DNA of 64,000 nucleotides from a bacterium. GTDB taxonomy: Bacteria > Bacteroidota > Bacteroidia > Flavobacteriales_D > Crocinitomicaceae. Location: the NCBI GenBank assembly GCA_024742305.1, contig JANSYQ010000015.1:19361-83360 (forward strand), written 5' to 3'. The notes below the pieces were generated by a model. It saw only the letters and a list, made by a program, of their open reading frames with translations. It did no database searches and was not told the DNA's origin. The position numbers and the translations under genes were made by a program. This document shows, piece by piece, positions 26,718-35,960 of this stretch (the stretch's first letter is position 1; each line of letters begins with the position of its first letter).

Positions 26718-27706
26718 TGAAGTCGAACTACTTACTTATATTATTCGCCGTCGGCTTCTCCTTTATTGGATGGAGTCAACAGCTTGCAGGATACTCGAAT
26801 TTCTTGATGAACGATTATTACTTCAACCCGGCAATTGCAGGAAGTGAAGAAACACACGAGGCCAATATTTCCTACAGAAATCAATGGGTTGGATTTAACG
26901 GGGCTCCCACACTAATTATGGGGAACTTTATGGGATCGTATAAAAATGAAGGCAAGGTCGGATACGGAGCGTCCGTAATTTCGGAACGAAAAGGAATTAC
27001 GGGAAATACTACCGTTTATGTGAATTACGCCTATCATTTTAAACTTTCGGAAAACCTCAAATTAGGATTGGGTGTTCAACCCGGATACATGCAGCACCGT
27101 GTGCGTTTGTATGATGCAATTATCGCTGATGCCGGAGATGACGTGCTCACTGGAACCATTTACTCGGCCAATGCTATCGATGTAAATGCCGGATTCAACC
27201 TACACTCGCCAAAGTTTTTCTTGATGGGATCTTTTCAGCGCCTGTTGGGAAGACAAATTCAGTTCACCAGCTACAACACAAACCTAGATTTTCACTACAA
27301 CACGATCGCTGGGTACAACTTTAACTGGAAGAACGAGAAGAAAAAGGACAATCAAATTCAACCGAGTATCATGGTGCGATATGTACGTCCATTGCCAGTA
27401 CAATACACAGCAATGTTGCGCTATACATTCGACGACAAATACTGGGCAGGATTGCTGTATCGATCCGATGACGCTGTTGGAATTGCCGCAGGTATGCGCA
27501 TCAAAGAGCGCGTCAATGTCGGCTATAGTTTTGATTACACACTCTCCAAACTGAGCAATTATCAGGTTGGATCACATGAAGTTATGCTATCCTTTGTGCT
27601 CACCAAAAGAAAGCAGTCGCTAGACGACGAAGACGATGAATTGAACAAAAGTATCCTTGAAGAAATTCAAAAGGATATTGATGAGCGCGAAAACGAAAAG
27701 AAATAA
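26717..27706 (+). CDS. PorP/SprF-family outer-membrane protein (partner 1)
   Basis: A 329-residue outer-membrane protein with a signal peptide (SFIGWSQQ end) and the typical PorP/SprF opening GYSNFLMNDYYFNPAIAGSEE and SYRNQWVGFNGAPTL. The rest is alternating beta strands. Family members are needed for export or attachment of their cognate CHU_C-tailed protein, as SprF is for SprB. Its ATG overlaps the stop of the giant upstream, so the two are translationally coupled. The C-terminal 40 residues are charged and helical (DDEDDELNKSILEEIQKDI). Confidence 0.92.
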   Translation: MKSNYLLILFAVGFSFIGWSQQLAGYSNFLMNDYYFNPAIAGSEETHEANISYRNQWVGFNGAPTLIMGNFMGSYKNEGKVGYGASVISERKGITGNTTVYVNYAYHFKLSENLKLGLGVQPGYMQHRVRLYDAIIADAGDDVLTGTIYSANAIDVNAGFNLHSPKFFLMGSFQRLLGRQIQFTSYNTNLDFHYNTIAGYNFNWKNEKKKDNQIQPSIMVRYVRPLPVQYTAMLRYTFDDKYWAGLLYRSDDAVGIAAGMRIKERVNVGYSFDYTLSKLSNYQVGSHEVMLSFVLTKRKQSLDDEDDELNKSILEEIQKDIDERENEKK

Positions 27707-27718
27707 AAGAAAGTAGCT

Positions 27719-30700
27719 ATGAAACGAATGAAATACGTCCTACTGCTTTTCATGTTAGCCAAAATGGCGTTTACCAATGTCCAAGCACAAGTAGATACCG
27801 TTTTTTGGTTTGCAGCACCATGGGTAACACCAGATCACGATAACAACGTACAGATGGCGTTCCGAATCTCTACGCTCGGAGCTCCAGCAACGGTTCGCAT
27901 TCAAATGCCAACGGCAACTTACGATACTACTTTTGTGGTTCCGGCAAGTAGCTTGGTTTCTGTAGATCTTAATCATTTGGTGAACGATTTAGAAAGTGCA
28001 CCGGCTGATGCCATTCTAACCTCAGGATTCAAAATAACCTCGGACGAGTTTATCACCGTGGTCTACGACTTCATTTCCGATCTTGTGACCATAACACCAT
28101 CAAGCCCCAACAATCCCGAGACGTATTCCCTCAAAGGGCAAAACGGAATGGGAACCGAATTCGTAACGCCGTTCCAAACCTTATGGAACAACCGAGACTT
28201 AAATAACGACAGAAATGGAGACGGTGTCGTAACCGATCCCCGACAATTTTTCTCCGTCGTAGCAACGGAAGACAATACCACTTTATGGATTACTCCAAAA
28301 TGTGATGTTGTAGGACACCCGGCAAACGTTACTTACTCGGTTACACTGCCTCTTGCCGGAAATGTTTATACCTGCGAGAACGTCGTCATGACAACGAGCA
28401 ACCCAGGCAGTAGTTTGAGCGGGTCAATCGTTGTTTCAGACAAACCAGTTTCGGTTACCATTAATGACGATTCCGTAAATCCTTCCGGCGGTGGAGGTTG
28501 CTTCGACTTAATGGGAGATCAAATCGTACCCACGGACGTAATTGGAACCGATTACATTGTCAATATTGGCTTTTTGAATGCTGGCTCGAACGAATCCATA
28601 TTCATTATTCCAGCCGAAAACTTTACCAACATCACCATTGATGATGGAACTGTGACCAACACCTTGGCAAATCAAGGGGAAACAGTTCAATATTCCATCA
28701 CGCAACCACTGACTTCCATCAGTACAGACAAGCCTGTTTATTTGGTGCACATGTCAGGGTACGGTTGTGAATTAGGTCTAGCGATCCTGCCTCCACTAAA
28801 CTGTGCGGGATCGGATGAAGTTTCTTTCTCTCGAAACAATGATCAACAGTTCTTATTAAACCTATTGTGCGCTGCCGGCGATGAAACTTCTTTCACACTC
28901 ACAGGACCAGGAACAGGAACGATCAACCCTGCATCCTTTAATCCAGTTCCCGGAACCGGAGGTGCTTGGGTAGGAGCACAAATTGATTTTAGTACCACAG
29001 AAATTCCAAGTGGAACGCAGAATACCATTTCCAACTCTGCAGGATTCTTCTCCATGGGGGTAATCAACGGAGGTCCCACAACAGGATGTCTCTATCATTA
29101 CATGTCTTCATTCCAACGAAAAGTAATTACGAGAGGCGGAAACGACACCACGCTTTGTAGTGCCGAAAATCAAGTTCAGTTGAACGGAAATGTTTCTGGT
29201 GGAACAACAACGGGAATTTGGACAGTATTGGACGGTACAGGAACACTGAATACGCCAACAAACTTAGTAACTACATACGATCCAAGCCCCGGGGATTACA
29301 CACAAGGGTTTGTCACCTTTGTTTTGACTTCAACAGGAAACTGTGAGCCTAAGTCGGATACAATGCAAGTGACCTACGTGCAATCGCCTGATGCTGATGC
29401 CGGACCGGATGATTCTTACTGTAAAAACAACGTTGGAGCCATTCCGATTAGTGCCAGTGTACAATTCGCCTCTGGAGGAAGCTGGTCAGGCGGAACTGGT
29501 GGTGCTTTTGGAAACTCCGGAAGTCTCAGTACAACCTACACACCTTCTCCAACAGAATTGGCGGCAGACAGCGTTGAGTTGTATTTTACCTCAGCGGGAA
29601 GTTTGTTCGCTTGTCCCGATTATCAGGATACGATGGTCATTTACTTTACCGATCCTCCAGCAGTTAGTGCCGGTGCCGATTTGGTATTGTGCTCTAGCGA
29701 AACAGAAATCAACTTAGCTGGATCTATTACGGGAGCCACAACATCGGGAACTTGGACCACCTCCGGTTTTGGAGCCTTCTCTCCTACCGCAGATAATCCA
29801 GTAACGGACTACCTAATCAGTGCTTCGGATGTTTCCACTGGAAATATCTTACTCACTCTTACGAGTACCAACAACGGAAATTGTTTGGCGGAGCAAGACA
29901 GTATTCAAGTGAACTTTATTGATGAACCAGTGGTGACAATCACTTCTAACGACTCGGTTTGTTCCAACTTGAACCTGATGGATCTTACGGGTACTATTTC
30001 TGCTGGATTCAGTCCAAACTGGACAACTACCGGGTTTGGTTCGATTGTGAATCCAACATCCATTAACACACAATACAACATTGCGACAGTAGATACAGCA
30101 CTTGGGTACGTAGATGTATTTTTATCATCCGTTCCGGGAATTTGTCCAGCTGTGACAGATTCCATTCGCGTATTCTTTATTGACCCGCCACAAGCAGTTG
30201 CCGGACCCGATCAAGAATTCTGTAGCAATGAAGTGGTTGCTTTGAATGGTGCTGTGAATGGGGTAATTAACACGGGAACTTGGTCATCAAGTGGTACTGG
30301 AAACTTCTCACCGAGTCCAAACTTTGTTATTACAAATTATTATCCATCGGCGGGAGACATTGGTAATGGAAGTGTCACGCTTACCTTAACCGCTGCGAGT
30401 GCGCTTGGTTGTCCAGCTGATTTCGATGCCGTTGTGGTTACTTTCAAAGATATTCCAACGGCCAATTTCTCCGTAACGGAAGAGTGTGAAGGTGATAACA
30501 CGGCCTTTACGGATTTGTCTACGGTGAATTCAGGAACGATCAATTCTTGGCAGTGGAACTTCGGTTCGGGAGGAACATCCTCGGTTCAAAATCCAATTCA
30601 CACGTACAATGGCTCGGGTAACTATAATGCTACCTTAATTGCTGGATCAGACAACAACTGTTACGATACAATCACCATTCCAGTGACGGTAAATCCGGTT

Positions 30701-31456
30701 CCTGTGGCCAACTTTAACCCAACTGTGGCTTGTGAGAACTTACCCATTACGTTCTCTGATTTATCGTTCATTTCAAGCGGTTCCATTAACTCTTGGTATT
30801 ACGACTTTGGACCTGACTTCAGTACGGACCAAAATCCAACGTATACGTTCAATGCACCGGGATTGCAACAAGTAACCTTAACGGTAACTTCGGACCTTGG
30901 TTGTGTGGATGACACGACCATGCAAATGACAATTAACCCTGCTCCTGATGCAGATTTCAACTACGCTCCAAATCCAGCATTGGTACTGGAAAATGTAGAC
31001 TTCTTGGATATCTCTACAGGAATTGGAATCAACCAATGGTTCTGGGATTTCGGTGATGGTGAGGCAGATAATATTCAAAATCCAACGCATGCCTACAATG
31101 AAGGCGGCGATTACACCATTTATCTCATTGTAACGGACGCCAACGGTTGCGTGGACACAACATCCAAAGACATCACCGTAGCACTACCACCAGTGGTTCC
31201 TTCCGGTTTTACACCGAATGGAGATAATGAAAATGATGTATTCTTAATTCGTGGAGGTCCGTTCAAAGATGTCGACTTCCGAGTATACAACAATTGGGGA
31301 GAACTAATTTTCCAATCCTTTGATGCAAACGAAGGTTGGGACGGAACATTCAACAATCAACCTGCACCATTGGGCGTGTACACGTGGACATTTACTGTCA
31401 CGATGACGAACAACGCAGTAATAAAACAATCGGGTGATGTCACCCTCATACGTTAG
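27719..31456 (+). CDS. Second giant T9SS surface protein, paralogue of the first (1245 aa)
   Basis: It has the same architecture as the gene at 23283: a signal peptide, an IgGFc-binding-like head (DTVFWFAAPWVTPDHD), five Ig-like repeats (one more than its paralogue), three PKD domains (WQWNFG, WYYDFG, WFWDFGDG) and a CHU_C tail (PSGFTPNGDNENDVFLIRGG, then YNNWGELIFQS). The two heads are clearly related but well diverged, and this one has an insertion rich in N and D near residue 160 (NNRDLNNDRNGDGV). It is likely a T9SS-exported adhesin. It lies 12 bases after partner 1 and 2 bases before partner 2. Confidence 0.9.
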   Translation: MKRMKYVLLLFMLAKMAFTNVQAQVDTVFWFAAPWVTPDHDNNVQMAFRISTLGAPATVRIQMPTATYDTTFVVPASSLVSVDLNHLVNDLESAPADAILTSGFKITSDEFITVVYDFISDLVTITPSSPNNPETYSLKGQNGMGTEFVTPFQTLWNNRDLNNDRNGDGVVTDPRQFFSVVATEDNTTLWITPKCDVVGHPANVTYSVTLPLAGNVYTCENVVMTTSNPGSSLSGSIVVSDKPVSVTINDDSVNPSGGGGCFDLMGDQIVPTDVIGTDYIVNIGFLNAGSNESIFIIPAENFTNITIDDGTVTNTLANQGETVQYSITQPLTSISTDKPVYLVHMSGYGCELGLAILPPLNCAGSDEVSFSRNNDQQFLLNLLCAAGDETSFTLTGPGTGTINPASFNPVPGTGGAWVGAQIDFSTTEIPSGTQNTISNSAGFFSMGVINGGPTTGCLYHYMSSFQRKVITRGGNDTTLCSAENQVQLNGNVSGGTTTGIWTVLDGTGTLNTPTNLVTTYDPSPGDYTQGFVTFVLTSTGNCEPKSDTMQVTYVQSPDADAGPDDSYCKNNVGAIPISASVQFASGGSWSGGTGGAFGNSGSLSTTYTPSPTELAADSVELYFTSAGSLFACPDYQDTMVIYFTDPPAVSAGADLVLCSSETEINLAGSITGATTSGTWTTSGFGAFSPTADNPVTDYLISASDVSTGNILLTLTSTNNGNCLAEQDSIQVNFIDEPVVTITSNDSVCSNLNLMDLTGTISAGFSPNWTTTGFGSIVNPTSINTQYNIATVDTALGYVDVFLSSVPGICPAVTDSIRVFFIDPPQAVAGPDQEFCSNEVVALNGAVNGVINTGTWSSSGTGNFSPSPNFVITNYYPSAGDIGNGSVTLTLTAASALGCPADFDAVVVTFKDIPTANFSVTEECEGDNTAFTDLSTVNSGTINSWQWNFGSGGTSSVQNPIHTYNGSGNYNATLIAGSDNNCYDTITIPVTVNPVPVANFNPTVACENLPITFSDLSFISSGSINSWYYDFGPDFSTDQNPTYTFNAPGLQQVTLTVTSDLGCVDDTTMQMTINPAPDADFNYAPNPALVLENVDFLDISTGIGINQWFWDFGDGEADNIQNPTHAYNEGGDYTIYLIVTDANGCVDTTSKDITVALPPVVPSGFTPNGDNENDVFLIRGGPFKDVDFRVYNNWGELIFQSFDANEGWDGTFNNQPAPLGVYTWTFTVTMTNNAVIKQSGDVTLIR

Positions 31457-31458
31457 CA

Positions 31459-32451
31459 ATGAAAAAGCGCATACTTATACTACTGATCTTGGCGTTGGGC
31501 AGCTTTCGTTCTAACGCACAAGACGCTCACCTTTCGATGTACGATGCGGCACCATTATTCTTGAATCCTGCTATGACAGGTGTTTTTCAAGGCGATTGGC
31601 GCGTTCACGGACAGTACCGAACTCAATGGAAAGCCGTTAATTTCAAACCTTATAACTCGGCGTTGATCAGCTTTGACAAACCGTACAAAAAGTGGGGATT
31701 TGGCGGTCAGGTTACGAATTTCCGTGCCGGAATAGGAAACTACAACGCTTTGCAAGGGTTAGCATCCATTGCATACACCACGTCGATGGATCGAAACAAA
31801 AACCATAACATCTCTTTCGGTGTTCAGGCAGGATTGACCCAAAAAACATTGGAATATCAATTGTTGACCTTCAACAATCAATACACCACGAATAACGGAG
31901 GTGAATTCGACCCTACCATTAGTGCCAATGAGAATTTCGCAGGACAATCATTGATTACACCAGCAGTGAATGCCGGCATCCTCTACTTTTTCGCGAAGCA
32001 AGAAAGTCGTTTCAATCCATTTCTTGGAGTTTCCGCCTTCAACTTGACAGAACCACAGGAAACCTTCATGAGTTTTGATAACCGATTACCGATTCGTTAT
32101 TACGGACACGTCGGGATGCGCATCAATATAACCGAGACTTTCTACGTGCTTCCAAAAGTGCTTTACATGCGGCAACGTGAGTTCCAAGAGCTAACCATAG
32201 CTGCTGATTTGGGATACTATCTAAAAGGGAGCGATATGTATTTATTGGCTGGTGCCGTGTATCGAAATGCTGATGCCGCTATTGTTTCGGTGGGAGCCAA
32301 AATGGATCGATTCATTGCACGCATTGGTTATGACGTCAATGTTTCGTCTCTAACTACAGCCTCTAATGGTCGCGGAGGATTTGAAATGTCCTTTACCTAC
32401 ATGCACTTAAAAGACCGAAAGAAAACCGATAAAATTTGTCCAAGATTATAA
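31459..32451 (+). CDS. PorP/SprF-family outer-membrane protein (partner 2)
   Basis: A 330-residue paralogue of the gene at 26717 with a signal peptide and the family opening LSMYDAAPLFLNPAMTGVFQ, then QYRTQWKAV. It is beta-rich throughout and is expected to serve the second giant. The stop codon is immediately followed by the next reading frame (METMKK), so translation continues tightly. Sequence divergence from partner 1 suggests each partner is specific for its own giant, which is inference. Confidence 0.92.
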   Translation: MKKRILILLILALGSFRSNAQDAHLSMYDAAPLFLNPAMTGVFQGDWRVHGQYRTQWKAVNFKPYNSALISFDKPYKKWGFGGQVTNFRAGIGNYNALQGLASIAYTTSMDRNKNHNISFGVQAGLTQKTLEYQLLTFNNQYTTNNGGEFDPTISANENFAGQSLITPAVNAGILYFFAKQESRFNPFLGVSAFNLTEPQETFMSFDNRLPIRYYGHVGMRINITETFYVLPKVLYMRQREFQELTIAADLGYYLKGSDMYLLAGAVYRNADAAIVSVGAKMDRFIARIGYDVNVSSLTTASNGRGGFEMSFTYMHLKDRKKTDKICPRL

Positions 32452-32460
32452 ATGGAAACG

Positions 32461-34593
32461 ATGAAAAAACTAGTTCTATTACTGATTTTAGCGCTTCCTG
32501 CATTGTCGTTCGGACAATCAAGAAAAGTATGGTTGTATCATGCTGACAACTACTACGAAGCTCAGGATTACTACAACGCTTTGCTCAACTATCAGAATGC
32601 GCTTAGCGACTCTATCGGGCTTCAGGAGGCTACAATTCCCTACGAGGTAACTTTGGGTAAATTAGCACTCAAGTCGAAAGAAAAGCGAGAGCTAGACTCA
32701 GCTCGAACTGTTCCCCTGCGCGATTATATCGAACATCAAATTGCCTCTTGCCATTTGAAAACCTTCGATTATGGCAAAGCAGTAGATCATTTTGCCAAAA
32801 CATCCACATTTAAGTCGTACCCGGAAGATGTCTATCATTATGGATTGGCACAAATGAATGTCGGAAATCATGAAGAAGCGGTGAAACTGTTTGAATCGTA
32901 CATTGCTTCTGACAATTATTCCGATTCCCTCTTGAGAAGTGCCCAGCTTTTAATTACGGGATGTTACTACGCCTTGAAAGACTTGAAGGTATACCATAAG
33001 ATGGAAGTCAAACTGGCGGACACGAGCGTATTCAACAAAGGGACGGCATCTTTTGCTCCTGCCTACTTTGGAAATGATAACCGCGTAATGTTCACAAGCG
33101 CGCGCGAAGGTGGTGTCCTTTTCGATCCGGAAAAACAGGACTCACGTTATCTCTGCGATTTGTATTGGACACAACGGAATGAGAATGGAGAATGGCAACC
33201 GGCTAGAAATTTTGGTCGCCCCCTAAACTCTTCTCGTCACGATGCTTCCGGCGCATTCAGCAGTCTCAAACGAAACGAACAACAAAGCATCATTTACTTT
33301 ACCAAATGGAGCGATGACAACCGTAAAGAGCAATACATCTACTTCGCACGGATGCAAAATATGCTCTTCTTCGAATCATTCAAACTACCGGAATCAGTAA
33401 ATGTGCCGGGCTACAAGAGCATCAATCCATTCGTTTCCTTGGACGAAACAAAACTGTACTTTTCGAGTAACCGCCCCGGTGGCGAAGGAGGAATGGATCT
33501 ATGGTTGATTGACCTTGATGAGAACGGTTACCCTGTGGGAGAAGCGCGCAACCTCGGTCGTCCAGTGAATACTGTTCTGGACGAAGTAAGTCCTTTCTTT
33601 CACGAGGCCTCCTCTACCCTGTTTTTCAGTTCCAACGGACTAAATTCTATCGGTGGATTGGATATTTTCAAAGCCACGTACGATCGAGATAACAAATCGT
33701 TCCAACAACCGGAAAACATGGGACAACCGATCAATTCAAGTATGGACGATTCCTACTTGGTTTGGGATGCGCTTATGGAAAAAGGCTTCTTTGCGAGCGA
33801 TCGTGCAGATTGTGAGAATGGTCACTGTTACGACATTTACGAAATTACCAACGAACCTATTCTTATTACGCTCGAAGGTGTTAGTTACGATTCCGAAACC
33901 TACGAAGTTCTTCCGAATGCCAAGTTGAATTTTAAGGACATCAACAGTAAAATTCCTTTTGAAAACAGAGAGGTGATTACTGATGAAAACGGTTACTACA
34001 AATTGACCATGGAGCGGCAGCAGCAAGTCTATATCAAAGCGACAAAGCAAAAGTACTTCGCAACGGCGGAGTCTGTTTCCACGATGCCCATTACGACGAG
34101 CGCTAGTCTAATACAAGATTTTTACCTCAACCCTATCCCGGATGATGAAATCGAACTGGATGGAATTGAGTACGGGTTCGACTCCTCTGCCTTGCGACCA
34201 CGATCGATGGAAGTTTTGGATCAGCTCTACAATCTTTTGGTATTGAACGAAAACCTCGTAGTGGAAATCAATTCGCACACCGATAACCGCGGTAGCGACG
34301 ATTACAACAGAAAACTTGCACAACGCCGTGCGAATTCTTGTGTGGAGTACTTGATTGAGAAAGGAATTCCTGCAGAGCGATTGGTGGCAAAAGGATATGG
34401 TGAAGATCAACCGAACTACTTGAAAGACGAGAAAAAGAAACCGGTATTGGACCAAAATGGGAAAAGGATTTATCTGACCATGAAGTACATTGATAGTCAA
34501 ACCGATGAAGATTTGAAGGAAGAGTTCCACCAGCGGAACAGGCGAACTTCCTTTACCGTTGTTGGTGAAGGGTTCAAGCAGGAGAGTCGATAG
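32461..34593 (+). CDS. PorE-like protein: TPR, PD40 propeller, CRD-type domain, OmpA domain
   Basis: A 710-residue protein from the ATG at 32461; an ATG at 32452 would add three residues. A signal peptide ends at LSFGQ. TPR-like helices fill about 25-185. PD40/WD40-like repeats run about 190-460 (INPFVSLDETKLYFSSNRPGG, SPFFHEASSTLFFSSNG). A carboxypeptidase-regulatory-type beta domain lies at about 478-545, and a C-terminal OmpA peptidoglycan-binding domain at about 560-700 contains VEINSHTDNRG and RRANSCVEYL. This domain order is that of PorE, the T9SS peptidoglycan-anchoring protein. It closes the operon and could tie the surface assembly to the cell wall. Confidence 0.9.
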   Translation: MKKLVLLLILALPALSFGQSRKVWLYHADNYYEAQDYYNALLNYQNALSDSIGLQEATIPYEVTLGKLALKSKEKRELDSARTVPLRDYIEHQIASCHLKTFDYGKAVDHFAKTSTFKSYPEDVYHYGLAQMNVGNHEEAVKLFESYIASDNYSDSLLRSAQLLITGCYYALKDLKVYHKMEVKLADTSVFNKGTASFAPAYFGNDNRVMFTSAREGGVLFDPEKQDSRYLCDLYWTQRNENGEWQPARNFGRPLNSSRHDASGAFSSLKRNEQQSIIYFTKWSDDNRKEQYIYFARMQNMLFFESFKLPESVNVPGYKSINPFVSLDETKLYFSSNRPGGEGGMDLWLIDLDENGYPVGEARNLGRPVNTVLDEVSPFFHEASSTLFFSSNGLNSIGGLDIFKATYDRDNKSFQQPENMGQPINSSMDDSYLVWDALMEKGFFASDRADCENGHCYDIYEITNEPILITLEGVSYDSETYEVLPNAKLNFKDINSKIPFENREVITDENGYYKLTMERQQQVYIKATKQKYFATAESVSTMPITTSASLIQDFYLNPIPDDEIELDGIEYGFDSSALRPRSMEVLDQLYNLLVLNENLVVEINSHTDNRGSDDYNRKLAQRRANSCVEYLIEKGIPAERLVAKGYGEDQPNYLKDEKKKPVLDQNGKRIYLTMKYIDSQTDEDLKEEFHQRNRRTSFTVVGEGFKQESR

Positions 34594-34642
34594 AAATTGC
34601 ATTCACCGAAAATCCCTATCTTTCCCGGACTAAATAGTGCGT

Positions 34643-35653
34643 ATGCAGCAGGACCATCAAAGTGTAATTTTTGATCTTATTAAACGTGAAATTCAAGGCA
34701 AGGATTCCTTGGGAAATGTTGTAGGAGAAATCTTGAATATTAGTCAGGATGCAGTGTACCGACGCTTTCGTGGCGAAACACACCTCACGATTTACGAACT
34801 CGAGAAACTGTCAAAGCACTTTAACATCTCTTTGGATACGCTGTTTAGCATCAATAAGAATAAGGTACTTTTCGAATATCAACCCATATCGGGTTACGAT
34901 TTCAGTATGGGCCTATACCTGCGTAATATGTTGCGTGCTTTGGATGCCTTGAAAGATCAAAAAAAGCCTGAATTGGTGATTTCCGTGAACAATACACCCA
35001 TCATTCAGTTACTGAACTTTCCCCATTTGATTCGTTTCAAATTGTTTTTTTGGGCGAAAACGCACTTGCAAATCGAGGAATACAAGGACCAAAAATTCCA
35101 GTACGATAAGTTCGACCCAGAAGTATTCAGCATTGGTCAAGATGTACTTCGATTGTACTGCAAAGTTCCTTCTAGAGAAATCTACGACCCGGAATTATTA
35201 CGAGGATTCGTTCGAGAGGTATATTATTATTTCGAATCACAGCAGTTTGAAGATCCCACGTACGCCATTTACATTTTAGACTTGTTGGATCGCTTTGTGG
35301 ACCACCTGAAGGCACAGGCAGAAGTAGGAAAGAAATTCATCGCCACAACCGAACCGCCTGCCTCCGGTAATGATTTCGAAATGTATCACAACGAAACACT
35401 CAACGGAAATACCACCATTTACTACCGTACCGATTCTTTTGAAGGTCTGTACTTCGGGCACAATTTGATGAACTCGGTGCACACCATCGATAAGGCCTAC
35501 ATTGATGACTCACTTTCCGTATTAAACAAACAAATGGCGAATTCAAGCGTCATTAGTAGCACCAACGAAAAAGAACGCAATCTTTATTTCGGACAGCTGA
35601 AAAACTTCATTGCCACCTTTAAAAAGAAGATGGAAATGGAGCTTCACATGTGA
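34643..35653 (+). CDS. HTH transcriptional regulator with large C-terminal domain
   Basis: A 336-residue protein. The first 75 residues form an HTH unit (VGEILNISQDAVYRRFRGETHLTIYELEKLSKHFNIS) resembling the BetR/XRE group found in Bacteroidota. The rest is a mainly helical domain I cannot name. A GTG at 34637 is possible but ATG 34643 is preferred. A near-consensus promoter lies just upstream (TTG at 34597, TATCTTTC at 34617), so it can be transcribed apart from the T9SS operon. The control region downstream, with two related palindromes, is a plausible target. Confidence 0.75.
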   Translation: MQQDHQSVIFDLIKREIQGKDSLGNVVGEILNISQDAVYRRFRGETHLTIYELEKLSKHFNISLDTLFSINKNKVLFEYQPISGYDFSMGLYLRNMLRALDALKDQKKPELVISVNNTPIIQLLNFPHLIRFKLFFWAKTHLQIEEYKDQKFQYDKFDPEVFSIGQDVLRLYCKVPSREIYDPELLRGFVREVYYYFESQQFEDPTYAIYILDLLDRFVDHLKAQAEVGKKFIATTEPPASGNDFEMYHNETLNGNTTIYYRTDSFEGLYFGHNLMNSVHTIDKAYIDDSLSVLNKQMANSSVISSTNEKERNLYFGQLKNFIATFKKKMEMELHM

Positions 35654-35697
35654 TTTTCACAAGTAACCCCCCTCTTTTTTTATTCCTCCTCCTCTGA

Positions 35698-35714
35698 TTT
35701 GCGAAATTCGCAAA
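35698..35714. promoter_or_regulatory. Perfect 17-bp palindrome with GAAATTC core
   Basis: TTTGCGAA-A-TTCGCAAA is a perfect dyad with 8-bp arms. A second palindrome with the same core is centred 30 bases downstream. It lies between the HTH gene and the small ORF. Confidence 0.5.
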
Positions 35715-35729
35715 AACAGAATTCCCTGC

Positions 35730-35742
35730 ACTGAAATTCAGT
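35730..35742. promoter_or_regulatory. Perfect 13-bp palindrome with the same GAAATTC core
   Basis: ACTGAA-A-TTCAGT shares the central GAAATTC with the palindrome at 35698 and sits just upstream of a -7 element at 35766. It looks like a second operator half of the same control region. Confidence 0.45.
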
Positions 35743-35765
35743 AATCGAACCCCATAGTTTGACCG

Positions 35766-35773
35766 TAGATTTG
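35766..35773 (+). promoter_or_regulatory. -7 promoter element downstream of the twin palindromes
   Basis: TAGATTTG matches TAnnTTTG exactly. The small ORF begins 21 bases later. No clear -33 TTG is seen, which would fit an activator-dependent promoter. Confidence 0.4.
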
Positions 35774-35794
35774 GATCAACAAAAGTTCAAAACT

Positions 35795-35926
35795 ATGCAA
35801 CGATTGAAGCAAATAGCACCTTCTAAAGAATCTCTAAAAGAGCAAATGATTCGAAGCTTACGCGGTTGGACGCTGCGCTTCATCGTGAATGTCCTGATTC
35901 CATTTACAGGCTATGCACATGTTTGA
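35795..35926 (+). CDS. Possible 43-residue small protein or leader peptide
   Basis: A short ORF starting MQRLKQIAPSKESLKE and ending in a hydrophobic stretch (FIVNVLIPFTGYAHV). The first half is basic and amphipathic. It begins 21 bases after a perfect -7 element and stops 34 bases before the CsgG-like gene, so it would be the first ORF of that transcript. It has no recognised family. It may be a real small membrane peptide, a regulatory leader or chance coding. Confidence 0.4.
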   Translation: MQRLKQIAPSKESLKEQMIRSLRGWTLRFIVNVLIPFTGYAHV

Positions 35927-35960
35927 AAAAATTGAAAATGAATACTGTAAAATAAAAACC

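Noticed and set aside
24603..31190. Repeated DNA segments that could suggest a repeat array
   Set aside because: The periodicity of about 260-270 bases is explained by the encoded Ig-like and PKD domains; there are no short direct repeats with spacers, so it is not a CRISPR.
34108..34602. 164-codon minus-strand ORF opposite the OmpA domain
   Set aside because: Antisense shadow of a well-supported domain.
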